A stretch of DNA of 64,000 nucleotides from Epiperipatus broadwayi (lineage: Eukaryota; Onychophora; Udeonychophora; Euonychophora; Peripatidae). The notes under the pieces were generated by a model. That model was not told the origin of the DNA and searched no databases. It saw nothing but the letters and a program-made list of their open reading frames with translations. The stretch's first letter is position 1. Each line of letters begins with the position of its first letter. Shown piece by piece: positions 24,835 through 36,289 of the stretch. The DNA is taken from positions 930,001 through 994,000 of the forward strand of contig JAQFVV010006274.1 of NCBI GenBank assembly GCA_028023455.1, given 5' to 3'. Made by a program: the position numbers and the translations under genes.

Positions 24835-25860
24835 TAAATATGAGTAGCATTTTAGGAGTACAATATTGAGAAATCCAATTTGCGATAGATAAGTTGAGAA
24901 TAGGAGAACACTCCTAATTGGGAGATAACAACATTGGAAATAATAAATTTAAATAGGGTGAATTACTTGCAATTAAAATTAAAATCATTCGGCGAAACTG
25001 CAGCTTACTTTGTAATAATACTGGGATAAAATCGTTTATAACAATAACACTAAAAAACCCCGCTATGAATAGCGTTTTTTTCTTTCATGTGAATGAGAAA
25101 GGGGGGGGGGAAGGGCTCCCAACAACCAGACTCTCTCATCCAATCAGCAAAGTTGTGTGTAATGAAAATTTCAATTAAAAAGTACAATTAGGAATTATTT
25201 TGAAAATCTAAAGTTCAAATATGAATAGTGTTTAGGAATCTAATATTGAGAAATCCAATTTGCAGTAGATAAGTTGAGAAATAGGAAAACACTTGAGATA
25301 ACATAAAATATGGTCTAAATCAATCTACTGTTTAGTTCTTCCAAATGGCCTCTAATATTTTCACAAGAGAGCAATCCCAAATACTTTGGAAAGATTATGG
25401 AAAAACTATGGAGAACGAGGAAAAAAAATCCAAGCTTCAAAATGCCTCTGCTGAAAATCATATGAACAGCAAAAGACCAGTCTTATCAATAACAACATTG
25501 GAAGTAATAAAATTAAATAAGGTGAATCACTAGCAATTAGAGTCATGAGGCCAAACTGCAACTTATTTTGCAATAATACACGGATAAAATCATTTACGAC
25601 GAATTGCAACTTATTTTGCAATAATATGCGGATAAAATCATTTATGATGATAATGTTAAAAAATCGCCAGAAATAACGTTAATTTTCCTATCTTGTGAAT
25701 AAGAAAAACTAACGTTGGTAACAATAACCACAGCACCCTCATCGCAGCCTCCTCCCTCATAAGAACTAGGATTTAGGTCCCTGGAGGCCCTCCTAACAAC
25801 CGGTCTCTCTCATTCAATAAAATTGAGTGAAATGAAAATTTTCATTAAAAGATAAAATCT
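24835..25860. repeat. pair of diverged direct repeats, unclassified
   Basis: About 24,835-25,180 and 25,205-25,860 share a series of words in the same order: AATATTGAGAAATCCAATTTGC, GATAAGTTGAGAA, ACAACATTGGAA, GATAAAATC and CAACC, then CTCTCTCAT.CAAT near the end. The second copy has an extra roughly 190 bp and an internal 47-bp duplication (TGCAACTTATTTTGCAATAA at 25,558 and 25,605). The first has a G(10) run near 25,105. It may be a tandem pair of one mobile element, but I see no coding sequence. Confidence 0.6.
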
Positions 25861-25869
25861 GTGTAGAAA

Positions 25870-26805
25870 TCTTTTGTAATTTCAATGGCTTATATTTACA
25901 TAGCGTTTTTATAAAAGTTGAAATTATTCTTATTTGTGATTACATTGTTGATATAGTTTGTATATGAAAAGAGAGTTAAGAAACTCCTGTTTTTAATAGG
26001 GATAGTTTTAGGGAAAATTAATTCCTTAAACTAGGAAAAAAGGAACGAAATTTCTTTATATAAAGATATCCATAGAAGTGATTGTGTTTTTGCATATATT
26101 TATTTTTGTATTCATGCAAACATTTTTTTTTATACATACAAATGCCTCCATCTGTTGGTTAAATAAAATATATTAATTATAATAAATTCATGAGTTATAA
26201 ATAGCAAAAGTAAAAACAACTGCATCATAAGCTACCCATGGGGAAAACAATTATAGTGCTGCAGTGCCACTAAGAAAATTGATAAATCACAATGAGAGGA
26301 TATGGTTTATATAACGAGTTAATTTGTATTACTCAAATAAATAAGTTAATATAAAATATTCTTATTCATCTATATTGTTTCTATTATTGTTTTTACATGT
26401 CTATAATACAGAAATAAAATATTAAAATTTATTTATAGTTTTAAAAAGTTATAGTATTTCTATTTTAAATGTCTTAGTTATTATTATTATTTTTTTGACA
26501 GTAGCAACCTATGGCAAAAGTTTGTTCATAACTTTAACTCATTTTGAACAAATTATATTAACAATTTAAATCAATGTTTAAAATTTTTAATAATAAATTT
26601 TTTTTTTTAATTTTTTTATATTGAAGCAAAAGTTAAATTATTTTTTATAAATAAATTAAATCAATAACAAACAAATATAATCTTCTATTTTAAAAATACT
26701 CCATTAATTTCAATATTTATATATAGTTTGTTTTGTGTATATATATATATATGTTATAACTTTAAAGTGTTTTTTATTAAAATAATAAAATGTTAAAAAA
26801 ATAAA
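25870..26805. other. AT-rich DNA, no gene seen
   Basis: Poly-T and TATATA tracts are present and no recognisable element was found. Confidence 0.4.
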
Positions 26806-26809
26806 TAAT

Positions 26810-27276
26810 AATAATGCTTTTATGTAAATAGTTGATTAATAAGTACAAAATAAAAGTAATCCATCTCTTGCTCAATTTACCATTATGTGACACCTTAAGA
26901 ATCTATACTTATTATAAAACAATTGGAAATTGCAGCAATATTGTCATTTCATGAAAGCATTTGAAGCTCAAATAAATCAAAAAGATCTCCAGTTTTTTTT
27001 TTTGAAATGACAATATTTCTGCAGTTTTTAATTCTTTTATAACAAATCTAGATTTTTTTGTCAAGTGTTGATGGTCAAGAGATCAGCACAGCTGCCTTCC
27101 AAGCAGTTGTCCCGGGTTAGTGGGTTCGCTTCCCAGCCGATGTTATGACACATGAAAAACAAAAATCTAAATTTTTAAAATCTCTGATATTTTTCAAGAA
27201 TGGTAAATTAGTCAAGAGATGGATTACTTTGTTACTTCATACTTTTTAGTTACCTATTTACATAAAAGCATTATTT
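26810..27276. mobile_element. MITE-like element with long inverted repeats and a tRNA-Gly-like core
   Basis: The outer arms at about 26,812-26,884 and 27,199-27,272 are inverted repeats (AATGCTTTTATGTAAATAG against CTATTTACATAAAAGCATT, and AAGTAATCCATCTCTTG against CAAGAGATGGATTACTT). A second, inner pair (about 26,905-26,965 and 27,005-27,055) shares ATTGTCATTTCA / TGAAATGACAAT. No transposase is present. The tRNA-like sequence lies between the inner right arm and the outer right arm. Confidence 0.7.
27066..27142 (+). tRNA. tRNA-Gly(UCC)-like pseudogene or SINE head
   Basis: The anticodon arm CTGCCTTCCAAGCAG (27,092-27,106) is that of eukaryotic tRNA-Gly with a UCC anticodon. It is preceded by TCAGCACAG and followed by TTGTCCCGGG, and then by a box B (GGGTTCGCTTCCC, 27,122-27,134). 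An extra 8-9 bp (GTTAGTGG) separates the variable region from box B, and the acceptor and D arms do not pair well. It is therefore a pseudogene, or the promoter part of a SINE, rather than a working tRNA gene. Confidence 0.6.
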
Positions 27277-27589
27277 TTTTTAAAAAATCCTTTGTTTGCT
27301 TCTTATTTTTTACTTTTTAGTTATATTTACATATTATATTAAAAATGATTAAAGCTATAAAAAAGGTTTGATAAAAATTATAATTTAATAATAAAATGTG
27401 AAAATAAAAATATGCCCTTTAACAAACGAATTGTAAAGTTAAATATTACGTGATTGTGTATTATATATGAATATTTATGTATTGGATTTTTAATTAATTC
27501 TCTGATCTTTTTTTACACATTTATTTTTTCACAAAATATTTATGAAATATTAATTATTTGAGAAGAATAATTCACATTTTAGTGGAAAA

Positions 27590-28584
27590 TATTTCCTCCT
27601 CATCATCATTGTCAACCATTATCAATCCACTGCAGGATGAAGATCTCTCAAAGTTCAATCCATTTTCTTCAATCTCTACCCTATCTTCTCCACATCATCC
27701 CTGCATACTTTCTTATTTTATCCATCCATCTTACATGTTGTCTCTTTCTGGACAATCTCTTGGAATCTAGTTTAAGATTTCAAGTGACAATCTATGATCA
27801 TCTCTTCTAGCAATATACCCAGCCAAACTCCATTTTAGTCTTTTAATTCTATCAACGATGTCAGTAACACCTGTTTGTTCTCTTACCCACATATTGCATT
27901 TTGATCTGTTCTTGTTACTCCTAACATGCATCTCTCCATACTTCTTTCAGTGGTCCGAAATCTCTGTATTGCTCTTCTATTAAGTGTCCAAATCTCAGAT
28001 CCATATGTAAGACTGATAAAACACATTTATTAAAAACCTTTTTTTTCAAACCCATACGCATATTTCCTTTTAATATTAAGTTATTTTTACCAAAAGCACT
28101 CTAACCAACTTTAATTCTATGATTAATTTCATCCATTATGTTTCCATCTGTAGTAATAATCTGACAAAGGTATTTGTAGGTGCTAACTTTTTCAAACTCA
28201 TCATGATCAATCTTTATTTTTATCTTTTGAGAAAATCCATTGAACATTACTTTAGTCTTTTTAACATTTACCTTTAGTCCTATGTTTTTACTTTTATCTG
28301 GTAACTCTTGCAACATTTCTTGAACTGCGAAGCATTATTTTAAAAAAAAAACAACTAACTCATCTGCAAAATCTAAATGACTTAAATAATCTCCATTTAC
28401 TTTACATCCTTTAGCTTCCCATTTTAATCCACAAAAGACTTCTTGCAGTACTGCTGTAAAAAGTTTTGAAGATATAGTGTCACCCTGTCTTACACTCTTC
28501 TTAATGTTAACCTTCCTAGTATCATTATGTAATTTAATTGTTGCTGTTGCATTTGTATAAATATTCTTCAGAATATGACAATAT
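27590..28584 (-). pseudogene. RTE-type LINE ORF2, 3' part (end of RT and C-terminal region)
   Basis: Minus-strand pieces, read from 28,584 down, are HILKNIYTNATATIKLH, then VRQGDTISSKLFTAVLQEVF (RT block with the QGD..SPKLF pattern), YLSHLDFADELVV (the Y/FADD catalytic box changed to FADE), KKTKVMFNGFSQ and ...YKYLCQIITTDGNIMDEI. The C-terminal region follows near 27,990-27,620 (RTTERSMERCMLGV, then QKETTCKMDG). It is continuous with 28,901-30,157 once the foldback element at 28,585-28,900 is discounted. Such ORFs are often listed in databases as craniofacial development protein 2-like. Stops and frameshifts are frequent. Confidence 0.85.
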
Positions 28585-28900
28585 AACACAGAGGCAAAAC
28601 TCTCCATACAGTAGCACCACTCACTGCAAGCCAGAGTAATCAATAGATGCAGGAAGGTTTGGGCATAAAATTCCTATCTAGTGCCTACTCAGCCAATATC
28701 CGCATTAGCCACACTTAAAAACTTCTCTGGCGATATTGGATGATTAGCCACTAGATAGGGATTTTATGCATAAACCTTCCTGCATCCATTAATTATTCTG
28801 GCTTGCACTAAGTGGCATTACTGTACGGTGTTTTTTGCCTCTCTGTTAAACAGGTTGTGTAAGCATAAAGAATGGTGATCATGTGATGTTTATTGGTTTT
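28585..28900 (+). mobile_element. foldback element, short form, in the RTE LINE
   Basis: The flanking 12-bp duplication ATATGACAATAT is at 28,573-28,584 and 28,901-28,912. The body is a long imperfect palindrome: GAGGCAAAACT ... GCCAGAGTAATCAATAGATGCAGGAAGG on the left against the reverse of CCTTCCTGCATCCATTAATTATTCTGGC on the right. It pairs through to a centre near 28,720. An asymmetric tail of about 50 bp (from about 28,852, with AAAGAATGGTGATCATGTGATG) ends in TTATTGGTTTT. The same tail occurs in the longer relative at 31,493-32,127. There is no coding sequence. Confidence 0.85.
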
Positions 28901-30157
28901 ATATGACAATATCCTAGATCTATACCTTGATGATCCAATGCTTTAATCACTGTAGAAATGCTAATAGAATCAAATGTCTTTTTATAATCTATAAATCCAA
29001 AGCATAATGGCAACTTATATTCATTGGTCTTTTTTATAATTTCTCTCAATACTTGGGTATGATCTCTGTACTAAAACTATTTTTAAATCCAGCTTGTTTT
29101 CTTGGTTGATTGAAATCCAATTATCTTGGTAAAAATTTTGTAAAAAAAGTGATAAAAGGCTGATAAGTCTGTAATTTCTAATATTTTCTTTATCACCTTT
29201 TTACAATAATATTAATACTGCATTCTTTCATTCATTTGGTATATCTTTATCATTTAGAAATTTGGTATATAACTTTGCCAACAAATTGTTTATCTCTTTA
29301 CCTGCGTCTTTTAATATATTGATTATAATTCCATCATTACCTGAGGCTTTTTTTTTCTTCATAAGTTTAATTGCACATCTCACTTTTTTATTTAAAATTC
29401 TGGGTAATTCAGAAAATATAACAGATGTTGGAGGTACTTATTCTTTATTACTATATAATTCTTGATAGAACTCTTCTATCCATTTCATGATGTCATCTTT
29501 GTTTTTAGTAATAGTTCCATCTTTTTTTTTTATTATAGATAAATTTCCTATCAATACCAAAATTTTATTTTACACTCTAGAGTCTTTTATTCTCTTCTAC
29601 AGCCTTTATTGCTAGTTCACAATTATACACTCTTACATCAATATCAACTCTTTTTCATACCATTTTACAAAATTTGAGATATTCACTCCTTTTTTTAATG
29701 TATCATTTTTATATATCTTCTCTCTTTTATTCATTAATTCTCTAGTCTCAGTAGAAATTTTATTGCTCAATTGCTGCTTTGTTCGACCAGCTATCTTTGT
29801 TGCAGTTTTAAAAGTGTATCAGTTATTTTCCTATTAATTTCATTCAAATCTGAATCACATTCAAAATCTACTAATACTTGAAAGTAATTTGCAAGTTCTA
29901 ATTTAAATTCATTAGAAGGTTTCTGAAGATTAGGCATATCAACTGTAAATATTGTTTTTCTTAATAAATTTTTGTCTTTAGTTTTGCATTAAAACGTATT
30001 TTAAATCTTATTAATCGATGATCACTTCCTGTGCTGAGTTTATTAAGAACATTACAATCTTGAAATATGTATTTCCAGTTAGTCAAAATATAATCCAATT
30101 TTGATGCTTCCATGTCCATTTCCTTTTAACATTTTTTCAAAAAAGGAATTCATAATA
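28901..30157 (-). pseudogene. RTE-type LINE ORF2, middle part (end of endonuclease, start of RT)
   Basis: Read from 30,157 down: SIKIGLYF and TNWKYIFQDCNVLNKLSTGSDHRLI (the SDH box of an APE-type endonuclease), a linker with KTATKIAGRTKQQLSNK, a block MKKKKASGNDGIII (LKNGKAPGPDGI-type, RT start), YRLISLLS (NYRPISLLS-type) and IDYKKTFDSI (FDYKKAFDSV-type). It ends with ALDHQGIDLG at the insertion site of the foldback element. Domain order is intact. Several frameshifts and stops are present. Confidence 0.85.
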
Positions 30158-32201
30158 CAGACAGGTCTCTTTTTGTGCGGATTTTTTAAATGCGATTTTG
30201 AAGTTGTGCTATTCATGTTTATTCTTAATATATTTTTATGTGGTTTTCTTTTATGTGATAAAGAAGTTCATATTTCACTTAAAATCAGGATTTTACACAC
30301 ATTATTTTGACAATAAATTTAGATACTGTAGGAGATTTAGTAAAAGATAATGAAACAGAAGTGGAACCTGTTTGTTTCACAGCAAAAATGATTTGAGAAA
30401 GTTGAAGACTTTCTAATCAATTGGAAAATCATTTTCTTGTTAATAACATGAATTAGGAATGAGCTTTTAAATTCCAATGAGAGTTAAATAGTTGTATTTC
30501 TGAATATTGCGAGCTTTATAAACAATTAGTAAAATCGTCATCCCAGAGTTTAATCACCGATTACATTGTTGACAGAAAACCATTAATTTTTAGAGTGAAA
30601 AATTTTTTAGCAGTAAAAATATATTCATCTTTTAATATTAGATTCATTTATAAAAAGCAAATTAATAATTTGTTAGATTATGAAAGTGAACGAAAGTTTT
30701 TTCAAAAATAAATTTCTATTTATAATTACAAAAATATTCTATAGCAGAGAAGCTAAAAAGAATGTTCATAACCTATTAGAAAATGCTGTGTACATCATTG
30801 ATTTCTTTTTCAATTTACGTTCATGTAAAAGTAAAGAATTTTACTAAAATCTTAACTATTTTTCTAAAATAATTATATTTTCAGCATATTTTATCAAAAT
30901 AATTTATAATATGAAAAAAATACTTTAAAATATACATTTTCATTTTGAAAATCAAAACAAAGAACTTGGAGCTGTCAAAATTGTTGTTAAGCACTCCCTT
31001 TGGTTCAAAATGAACAACAACAAATCAGCGCCTTACGGTACATTTTAAGCTTTAAAAAGACGACGGTTTTAGAGCGACTTGAAGCTATGAATGTAAATTT
31101 TCAGTTGATACACCTTATTAAACACAGCACGAGATTGAAGTTGGTGCTAATTCTATTTCCTCTTGTGACGAATCGGATTTCTTATCAGTTCAAAAATGTA
31201 CCCACATATTGTTTAATAGCGATAATGATTAAAATATGTATGAAAAAATGTAAAATAAATTACACATAAAAACATTATTTTGAAAAGAATTAACTAATTA
31301 ATAAAAAAAGTAAAAAAAGTTTGCCTTGTATCAATTTTTTTCAAATATTTTGACATTTTTTTATTAGTCATACTTTATTTCTTTTTTTCTGAAAATTTTA
31401 AAGTAATTTTACCTTGTTGCTTTGCTTTTATGCTAATTTTGAAAATTATGGAACGTATCCCACATTTTTCAATGTAAGGTAAGTCTATTTTTAAGCCAAT
31501 AAATATCATATGATCACCATTTTTTATGCTTGCTTATAATTGTTATTAAAACAGGCAAAACTCACTATATGTATTGCTATTCACAGAAAGCTAGAATAAT
31601 CAATGGTTGCCAGAAGGCTTTGTATGTAAAATCCCCATCTAATGCCTAATCCAATCTCTCCAGACTAGTTTGTGGCTTGTGGCCTTTGTCAGTGAGGAGC
31701 CTTGGATCTGAGAGCAATGCAACTAGATCTTAGGATCTAATGCAACCCTAATAGGATAGTGGTGGCTATTTTTGTTAAAGAACCAAAGACACCAAAATAT
31801 ATAGGTATTGTACTGAGTTGACCTACATGACTATATAAGCTAATGAGCTTGAATTGAAAATATTAAAGTGTTTTCACTTTCAGCGTTATAGTTTTGTAGT
31901 TAAGTGGAGATAAAAGGTGCTGCTTGAGGATTCCATTAGATCCTAAGATCTAGGTGCAGTGCTTCCAGATCCAAAGCTCCTCACTGATGAAGGCCAGAAG
32001 CTAGTCTGGAGGTATTGGATGAGTAGGCACTAGATGAGGATTTTATCCACCAACCTTCTGGCATCCATTGATTACTCTAGCTTGCTGTGAGTGGCAATAC
32101 ATATAGTGAGTTTTGCTTGTTTTTAATTCTATTTTTTGTGCTACTTCTTTTATGCAGGTTTTTTTCAGAAGCTATCTACTGCATCAAAAGAGACCTAGGT
32201 G
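30158..32201 (+). mobile_element. pogo/Tigger-like TIR element, copy B, inserted in the RTE LINE and carrying a nested foldback element
   Basis: The left end CAGACAGGTCTCTTTTTG (30,158) and the right end GAGACCTAGGTG (to 32,201) are inverted versions of the CACCTGGGTCTC terminus seen in copies A, C and D. TA lies on both sides (30,156-30,157 and 32,202-32,203). Internal sequence matches copy D, for example TTTTATTAGTCATA ... CTTTGCTTTTATGC near 31,355-31,435. The LINE endonuclease is interrupted between EFAEKEKLYT and MNSFFEK. The open frame at 31,000-31,269 lies in the middle of the element and resembles no transposase I know. Confidence 0.8.
31493..32127 (-). mobile_element. foldback element, long form, nested in pogo-like copy B
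   Basis: It is flanked by TCTATTTTT at 31,484-31,492 and 32,128-32,136 (a 9-bp duplication inside copy B sequence that reads without a break in copy D). The palindrome pairs AGGCAAAACTCACTATATGT with ACATATAGTGAGTTTTGC, AAGCTAGAATAATCAATGG with CCATTGATTACTCTAGC, and an inner segment AGATCTTAGGATCTAATG with CATTAGATCCTAAGATCT. The asymmetric tail at 31,493-31,550 is the reverse complement of the tail of 28,585-28,900 (ATCATATGATCACCATTTTTT). It is about twice as long as its relative because of extra palindromic core. Confidence 0.85.
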
Positions 32202-32645
32202 TATAAAGTTTTTCTTTTTCTGCAAACTCCACAAGTATATGTCCTCTCTCATATCTATTACCATAACCAAATTTACCTACAGCACTTTCATCTTTTATTT
32301 GGTTATCAACTCTAGCATTAAAGTATCCCATAACAATTTTAAAATGTTGGTTAGTCTGATCAGAAGCTTTTTGTACATCCATATAAAAATCTGTTACTAC
32401 TTCATGACTATTGTTGGGGCATAACCCTGAATTATCTGCATTTGATATCTGCTATTAAGTTGAATAACTAATCTTCCCATCCTGTGTGATACACCATCAA
32501 TCTTCATAATTTTTTTTCTTCCACTTTTTATTTATAATGAATAATACTTCACTTGTATTGCCACTATTTGCACCTTTGTAGTCCAGTACATGCCAACCTT
32601 TTAAATCAATTGTCTCTTCACTTTTTCTTTTAACTTCAAAGACCA
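32202..32645 (-). pseudogene. RTE-type LINE ORF2, 5' part (endonuclease)
   Basis: Read from 32,645 down: DLKGWHVLDYKGANSGN-type sequence in broken frames, HRMGRLVIQLNSRYQ-like sequence, FYMDVQKASDQTNQHFKIVM and GYFNARVDNQ (the GDFNA box of APE endonucleases with D changed to Y), then FGYGNRYERGHILVEFAE and KEKLYT. It stops at the TIR of pogo-like copy B and resumes at 30,157. The start codon region is not seen, so the LINE is probably cut at about 32,650, where hAT sequence begins. Confidence 0.85.
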
Positions 32646-32689
32646 TACTTTTAATCACTTAAATATAAAATTCTGAAGAGAATTATGAT

Positions 32690-34640
32690 AGGTATGTTTG
32701 TTTTATGATCAAAGAAAAATGACGATGGATTAAGGGCATTGTACAATATATCCCTACTCATCGTAAAGTCTGGCAAGCTGCACACCATAGTGGAGAAACT
32801 GATTCCACTTGCCATCATAGAGATATTGAACACTGTACTCAACAATCCTGCACAAGATGTTATAAAAGGGATTCCTCTGAGCAATAACACAGTTCAAAGA
32901 TATATCGATGAAATGAGTCATGACTTGGACAAGTGTTTGTGTAATCATTTGCAAAAAAAAAATATTTCTTCCCTCCAATTGGATGAGCCACCATTACATG
33001 GTATGCTTTGTTTTTGGCATATGTTCACTTTATTCACGATCTGGAAGTGCAGAAAGAACTGCTTTTTTATAGAACTTTAGAAACTGACACCAGAGGCAAA
33101 TTAATTTTTAATATAATGGAGCTATTTAATATAATCTCTGTTGCAACAGATGGATTACTAGCTATGGTTGTTCATTATCTTGATTTCATACTACCTGAAA
33201 CAACATGTACCTAAAGTGCTTGCAGTTAACTGCATATTCCATAGGCAATATTTATAGCCAATAACCTTAGTGACAAATTGCATCAATCGCTTCAGTTTGT
33301 TAGAGCAGCTGTAAACAAAATTTGAAGTAATGCTTTGAACACTAGACTGTTTACTTGATTATGTGAGGAAAGTCACCAAGATTTTTATTGATTGGATCTC
33401 CATACTGAAGTCTGCTAGCTTTCAAAAGATATATGTTTAGTGAGAATTTTTCCATTTTTCAATCTGTTTTAGAGTTTTTGGAAGACAAGATTCCAGTTTG
33501 AAAGAAAATTTAATTAAAGAATAAAACACATATTGTTTATTTAACTGACTTATTTGGAAAATTTAATGATATTAGTTTCCAACTGCAAGGAGACAATCTG
33601 AATCTCATTAAAGCAAAATCAGTCATATTGCCTTTTGCTGCCGGAATAATATTTTTTAAATAAAATATTGCAAGATCTGAACTTTCCCAGTTCTCCAGCA
33701 TATTTAAGATATGCACAATTCAAGAAGAAAACATTTTGTACATCAATCACATGAAGGCTCTTCACTTAGATTTCAAAACTAGGTTCGAAGTTATTCTATC
33801 ATTGGAAATACTGGACTGGATAATAAAACCGTATACTACTAGTGCAGAACCAAATATAATTTTGCAAGATGAGCTGACAACCATCAGCACGAATGAAGAT
33901 CTCAAGGTACAATTCAAACAGTTATCAAAAGTTTTGACTGCAGCAAGTATTCTACTTTTAGACCCGACTCTATGAACTGTTGTAAAAAAGTTTTTGCTGG
34001 CATTTTCATCATCGTATCTGGTAGAGAGAGATTTTAGTATAGTTTTAAATTTGCTTTAGAATAGACATAAATTGCATATCACTGAACATGGAGATCTGAG
34101 AACGCAACTCACTAATTTAAAACTGGACATAGATGAATTGTTGACAGATCCCTTGACCCATCTCATAAAATTCAGTTTTTCAAGCTAATTTATTTGGTAC
34201 TTTTATTTTTATAATTCTGATTAAAATCTTTCATTGTTTTAATTTTGTTGATGTTTAATTCTTTGTTTTTTTTTTCACTTCATTTTTATATTTAATAAAG
34301 TAATTTCAATCTTTGTACTTATTTTGAATTTACATATTTGTTTCATAAATATCAAAAATTAAAAAAAAACTTCATATTTTTTTTTGTTTTAATTTTTGTT
34401 AGTGCAGGTTCCGATATTAAATGTAGCACAAAATAATACCATATTCCAGTCCTTTTACCTTTTTTAATCATTAATTACAATTGATTAAAATGAACAGTTT
34501 GATATCTAGTGAAATATTTAATATTGAGTACTGTACAAATTTATTAATTTGAGTAAGTAAAGTAAATGACTAGGGCTAGAAAGTTTTAAAAGTTTTTGGT
34601 AAAGGGGTCTGTGGCCGAAAAAATTTTGTGAACTCTTGAT
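32690..34640 (+). pseudogene. hAT transposase of the ZBED5/FAM200/SCAND3 type, 5'-truncated
   Basis: The frame 32,739-33,080 reads NISLLIVKSGKLHTIVEKL, PLSNNTVQRYIDEMSHDL and LQLDEPPLHG (the QLDEST box, altered). It continues in another frame as FIHDLEVQKELLFYRTLET and ATDGLLAMV (TDGA.AM box). About 33,540-33,660: FNDISFQLQG. The frame 33,736-33,975 reads MKALHLDFKTRFEVIL. The C-terminal dimerisation part follows in broken frames near 33,990-34,180 (LLAFSSSYLVERDFS, HDLR.QLTNLK). The probable right terminus is the GGGTCTGTGGCC ... GTGAACTCTTG segment ending near 34,640, similar to CAGTGGTTC-type hAT ends. No left terminus is found, so the 5' half, including the zinc finger, is missing. Confidence 0.85.
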
Positions 34641-34762
34641 TTAAATCATACCTTTTTTATTGCTTTAAAAATTGTTGAAACTGATTAAGAGATCTTATTA
34701 TCAAAAAGTTGAGCAGAGAATCAAATATTAATTTAAATGTGTTTGCTCTCTTATTATTTATA

Positions 34763-36067
34763 CACATGGGTCTTGTTTTATGCGATAGATAGGTTCCTCA
34801 GAAAACGTGCACAAAAGAAATTGCACAAAAATAGACTTAACTTACCTTGAAAAATGGGGGATAGGTTACTGTAATTTTCGAAAATCACATAAAAGCAAAG
34901 CAATAACGTAAAATTACTTTAAAATTCGCATAAAAAAAATAAGGAAATAAAATATGACTAATATAAAAAATTTCAAATTTGAAAAAAATTGATACACAAC
35001 AAACTTTTTTTTTTTATTAATTACAGTATGTAATTTTATTTAAAACAATATATTTTTATGCATAATTTACATTTTTTACATACATGTACGGTATTTTAAT
35101 TAGTATCGCTATTTGAGACATCAGATTCGTCATGATGTGATGTGATGTGAGGTACTGTAGCTTCTCCGTAAACGAAGTTAAGAGGAAATACAACTAAAAC
35201 ATTTTCCAATCGCTGTTAATCCTTCCCATTTCGCTAAATGATCTAAAATTGAAATTTTTGTTTCCAAAGAAATTCATTTTCTTGGGTGTTTTTTTCTTTC
35301 CGTTAGAGTAAACTAAAAGTTTAAAATAAAAGTAAGAACTTAGACTTATGATAATAACAAGACACTGACTCACCACTGTTGGGCAAAATTTAATTAAAAC
35401 TAACAATTAAAAATTAAATTCTTATTTTTGTCTTTAATTTTCAATTACGTTTAAAAATCAAATTTCATTGTTTCACATCACCTTATTTTCAGATTACGTT
35501 AGGTGATTTTTAAATTGTTAATTACAATTAAAAATCAAATTTTAATTGTCAAATTTAATTGTGCCCACCACTGTTACTCACCTTTTACAAATAAACTTGT
35601 GGACAGTAAATGGTTAATTGATTACGTACATACTCTTTTTATAAAAAGCAAAAATAGAACGTGATTTAAAATGCAAAAACAACAACATACATATTATTTT
35701 TCATCTATAACGTTTGAACAGATTTACATTATAGTCTTGTAAAATTTAATGTGTGTATATAAAATGGGAAAAATTCTGATTTTAAGTGAATTATGAACTT
35801 CTTTATTGCATAAAATCTATTATAGTACTATGATAAAGTGCTGAAAATATTGAAATCATTAGATGGAAGTCGAACTCCGATAACGCGATATTACTTTAAA
35901 TATGACGTGATGCGCGTAATTTATAGTATTTAAAGTAATAGCGCATTATCGGAGTTCGACTTCTGATCTAATAATTTTTATCGTATAAAAGAAAAACGCA
36001 TACAAAGATATTAAGAAGAAACATGAATCGCATAACTTCAAAATCCATACAAAATGAGACCCGGGTG
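34763..36067 (-). mobile_element. pogo/Tigger-like non-autonomous element, copy C
   Basis: CACATGGGTCTTGTTTTA at the left and ACAAAATGAGACCCGGGTG at the right are inverted termini, with TA on both sides (34,761-34,762 and 36,068-36,069). It is collinear with the reverse complement of copy D, including the GAGGAACC / GGTTCCTC subterminal word, the middle segment with (T)AATTACAATTAAAAATCA and the hairpin near 35,875-35,960 (CTCCGATAACGCG / GCGCATTATCGGAG). Length is about 1.3 kb. No transposase is present. Confidence 0.85.
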
Positions 36068-36289
36068 TATATTAGTCAAAATTTACATATTTATTATGTA
36101 TTATCCAATTTTTTCAAGAAATAACCATGTCCAAATGCATGTACAATAATTATAAGTTACAAATCAACCTCCTGTATAGACATTTTTACTAAATTTGAAA
36201 ACAATGTACTCTTTCTTATATCAATGTTAATTTTTCAGTTAGATAAAGAATGGCCCATCTTTATCCATTTGATATATTTGACATATGAT

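Noticed and set aside
25025-25085. Bacterial-type terminator hairpin (CGCTATGAATAGCG with a T tract).
   Set aside because: It lies inside a degenerate eukaryotic repeat and no gene ends before it. The fold is short.
31000-31269. 89-codon open frame in the middle of pogo-like copy B as a transposase remnant.
   Set aside because: No DDE motif or helix-turn-helix pattern can be seen, and the matching part of copies C and D has no related frame.
32113-32424. 103-codon plus-strand frame.
   Set aside because: It is the antisense of the LINE endonuclease (minus strand, with the GYFNARV box), joined to pogo-like terminal sequence.
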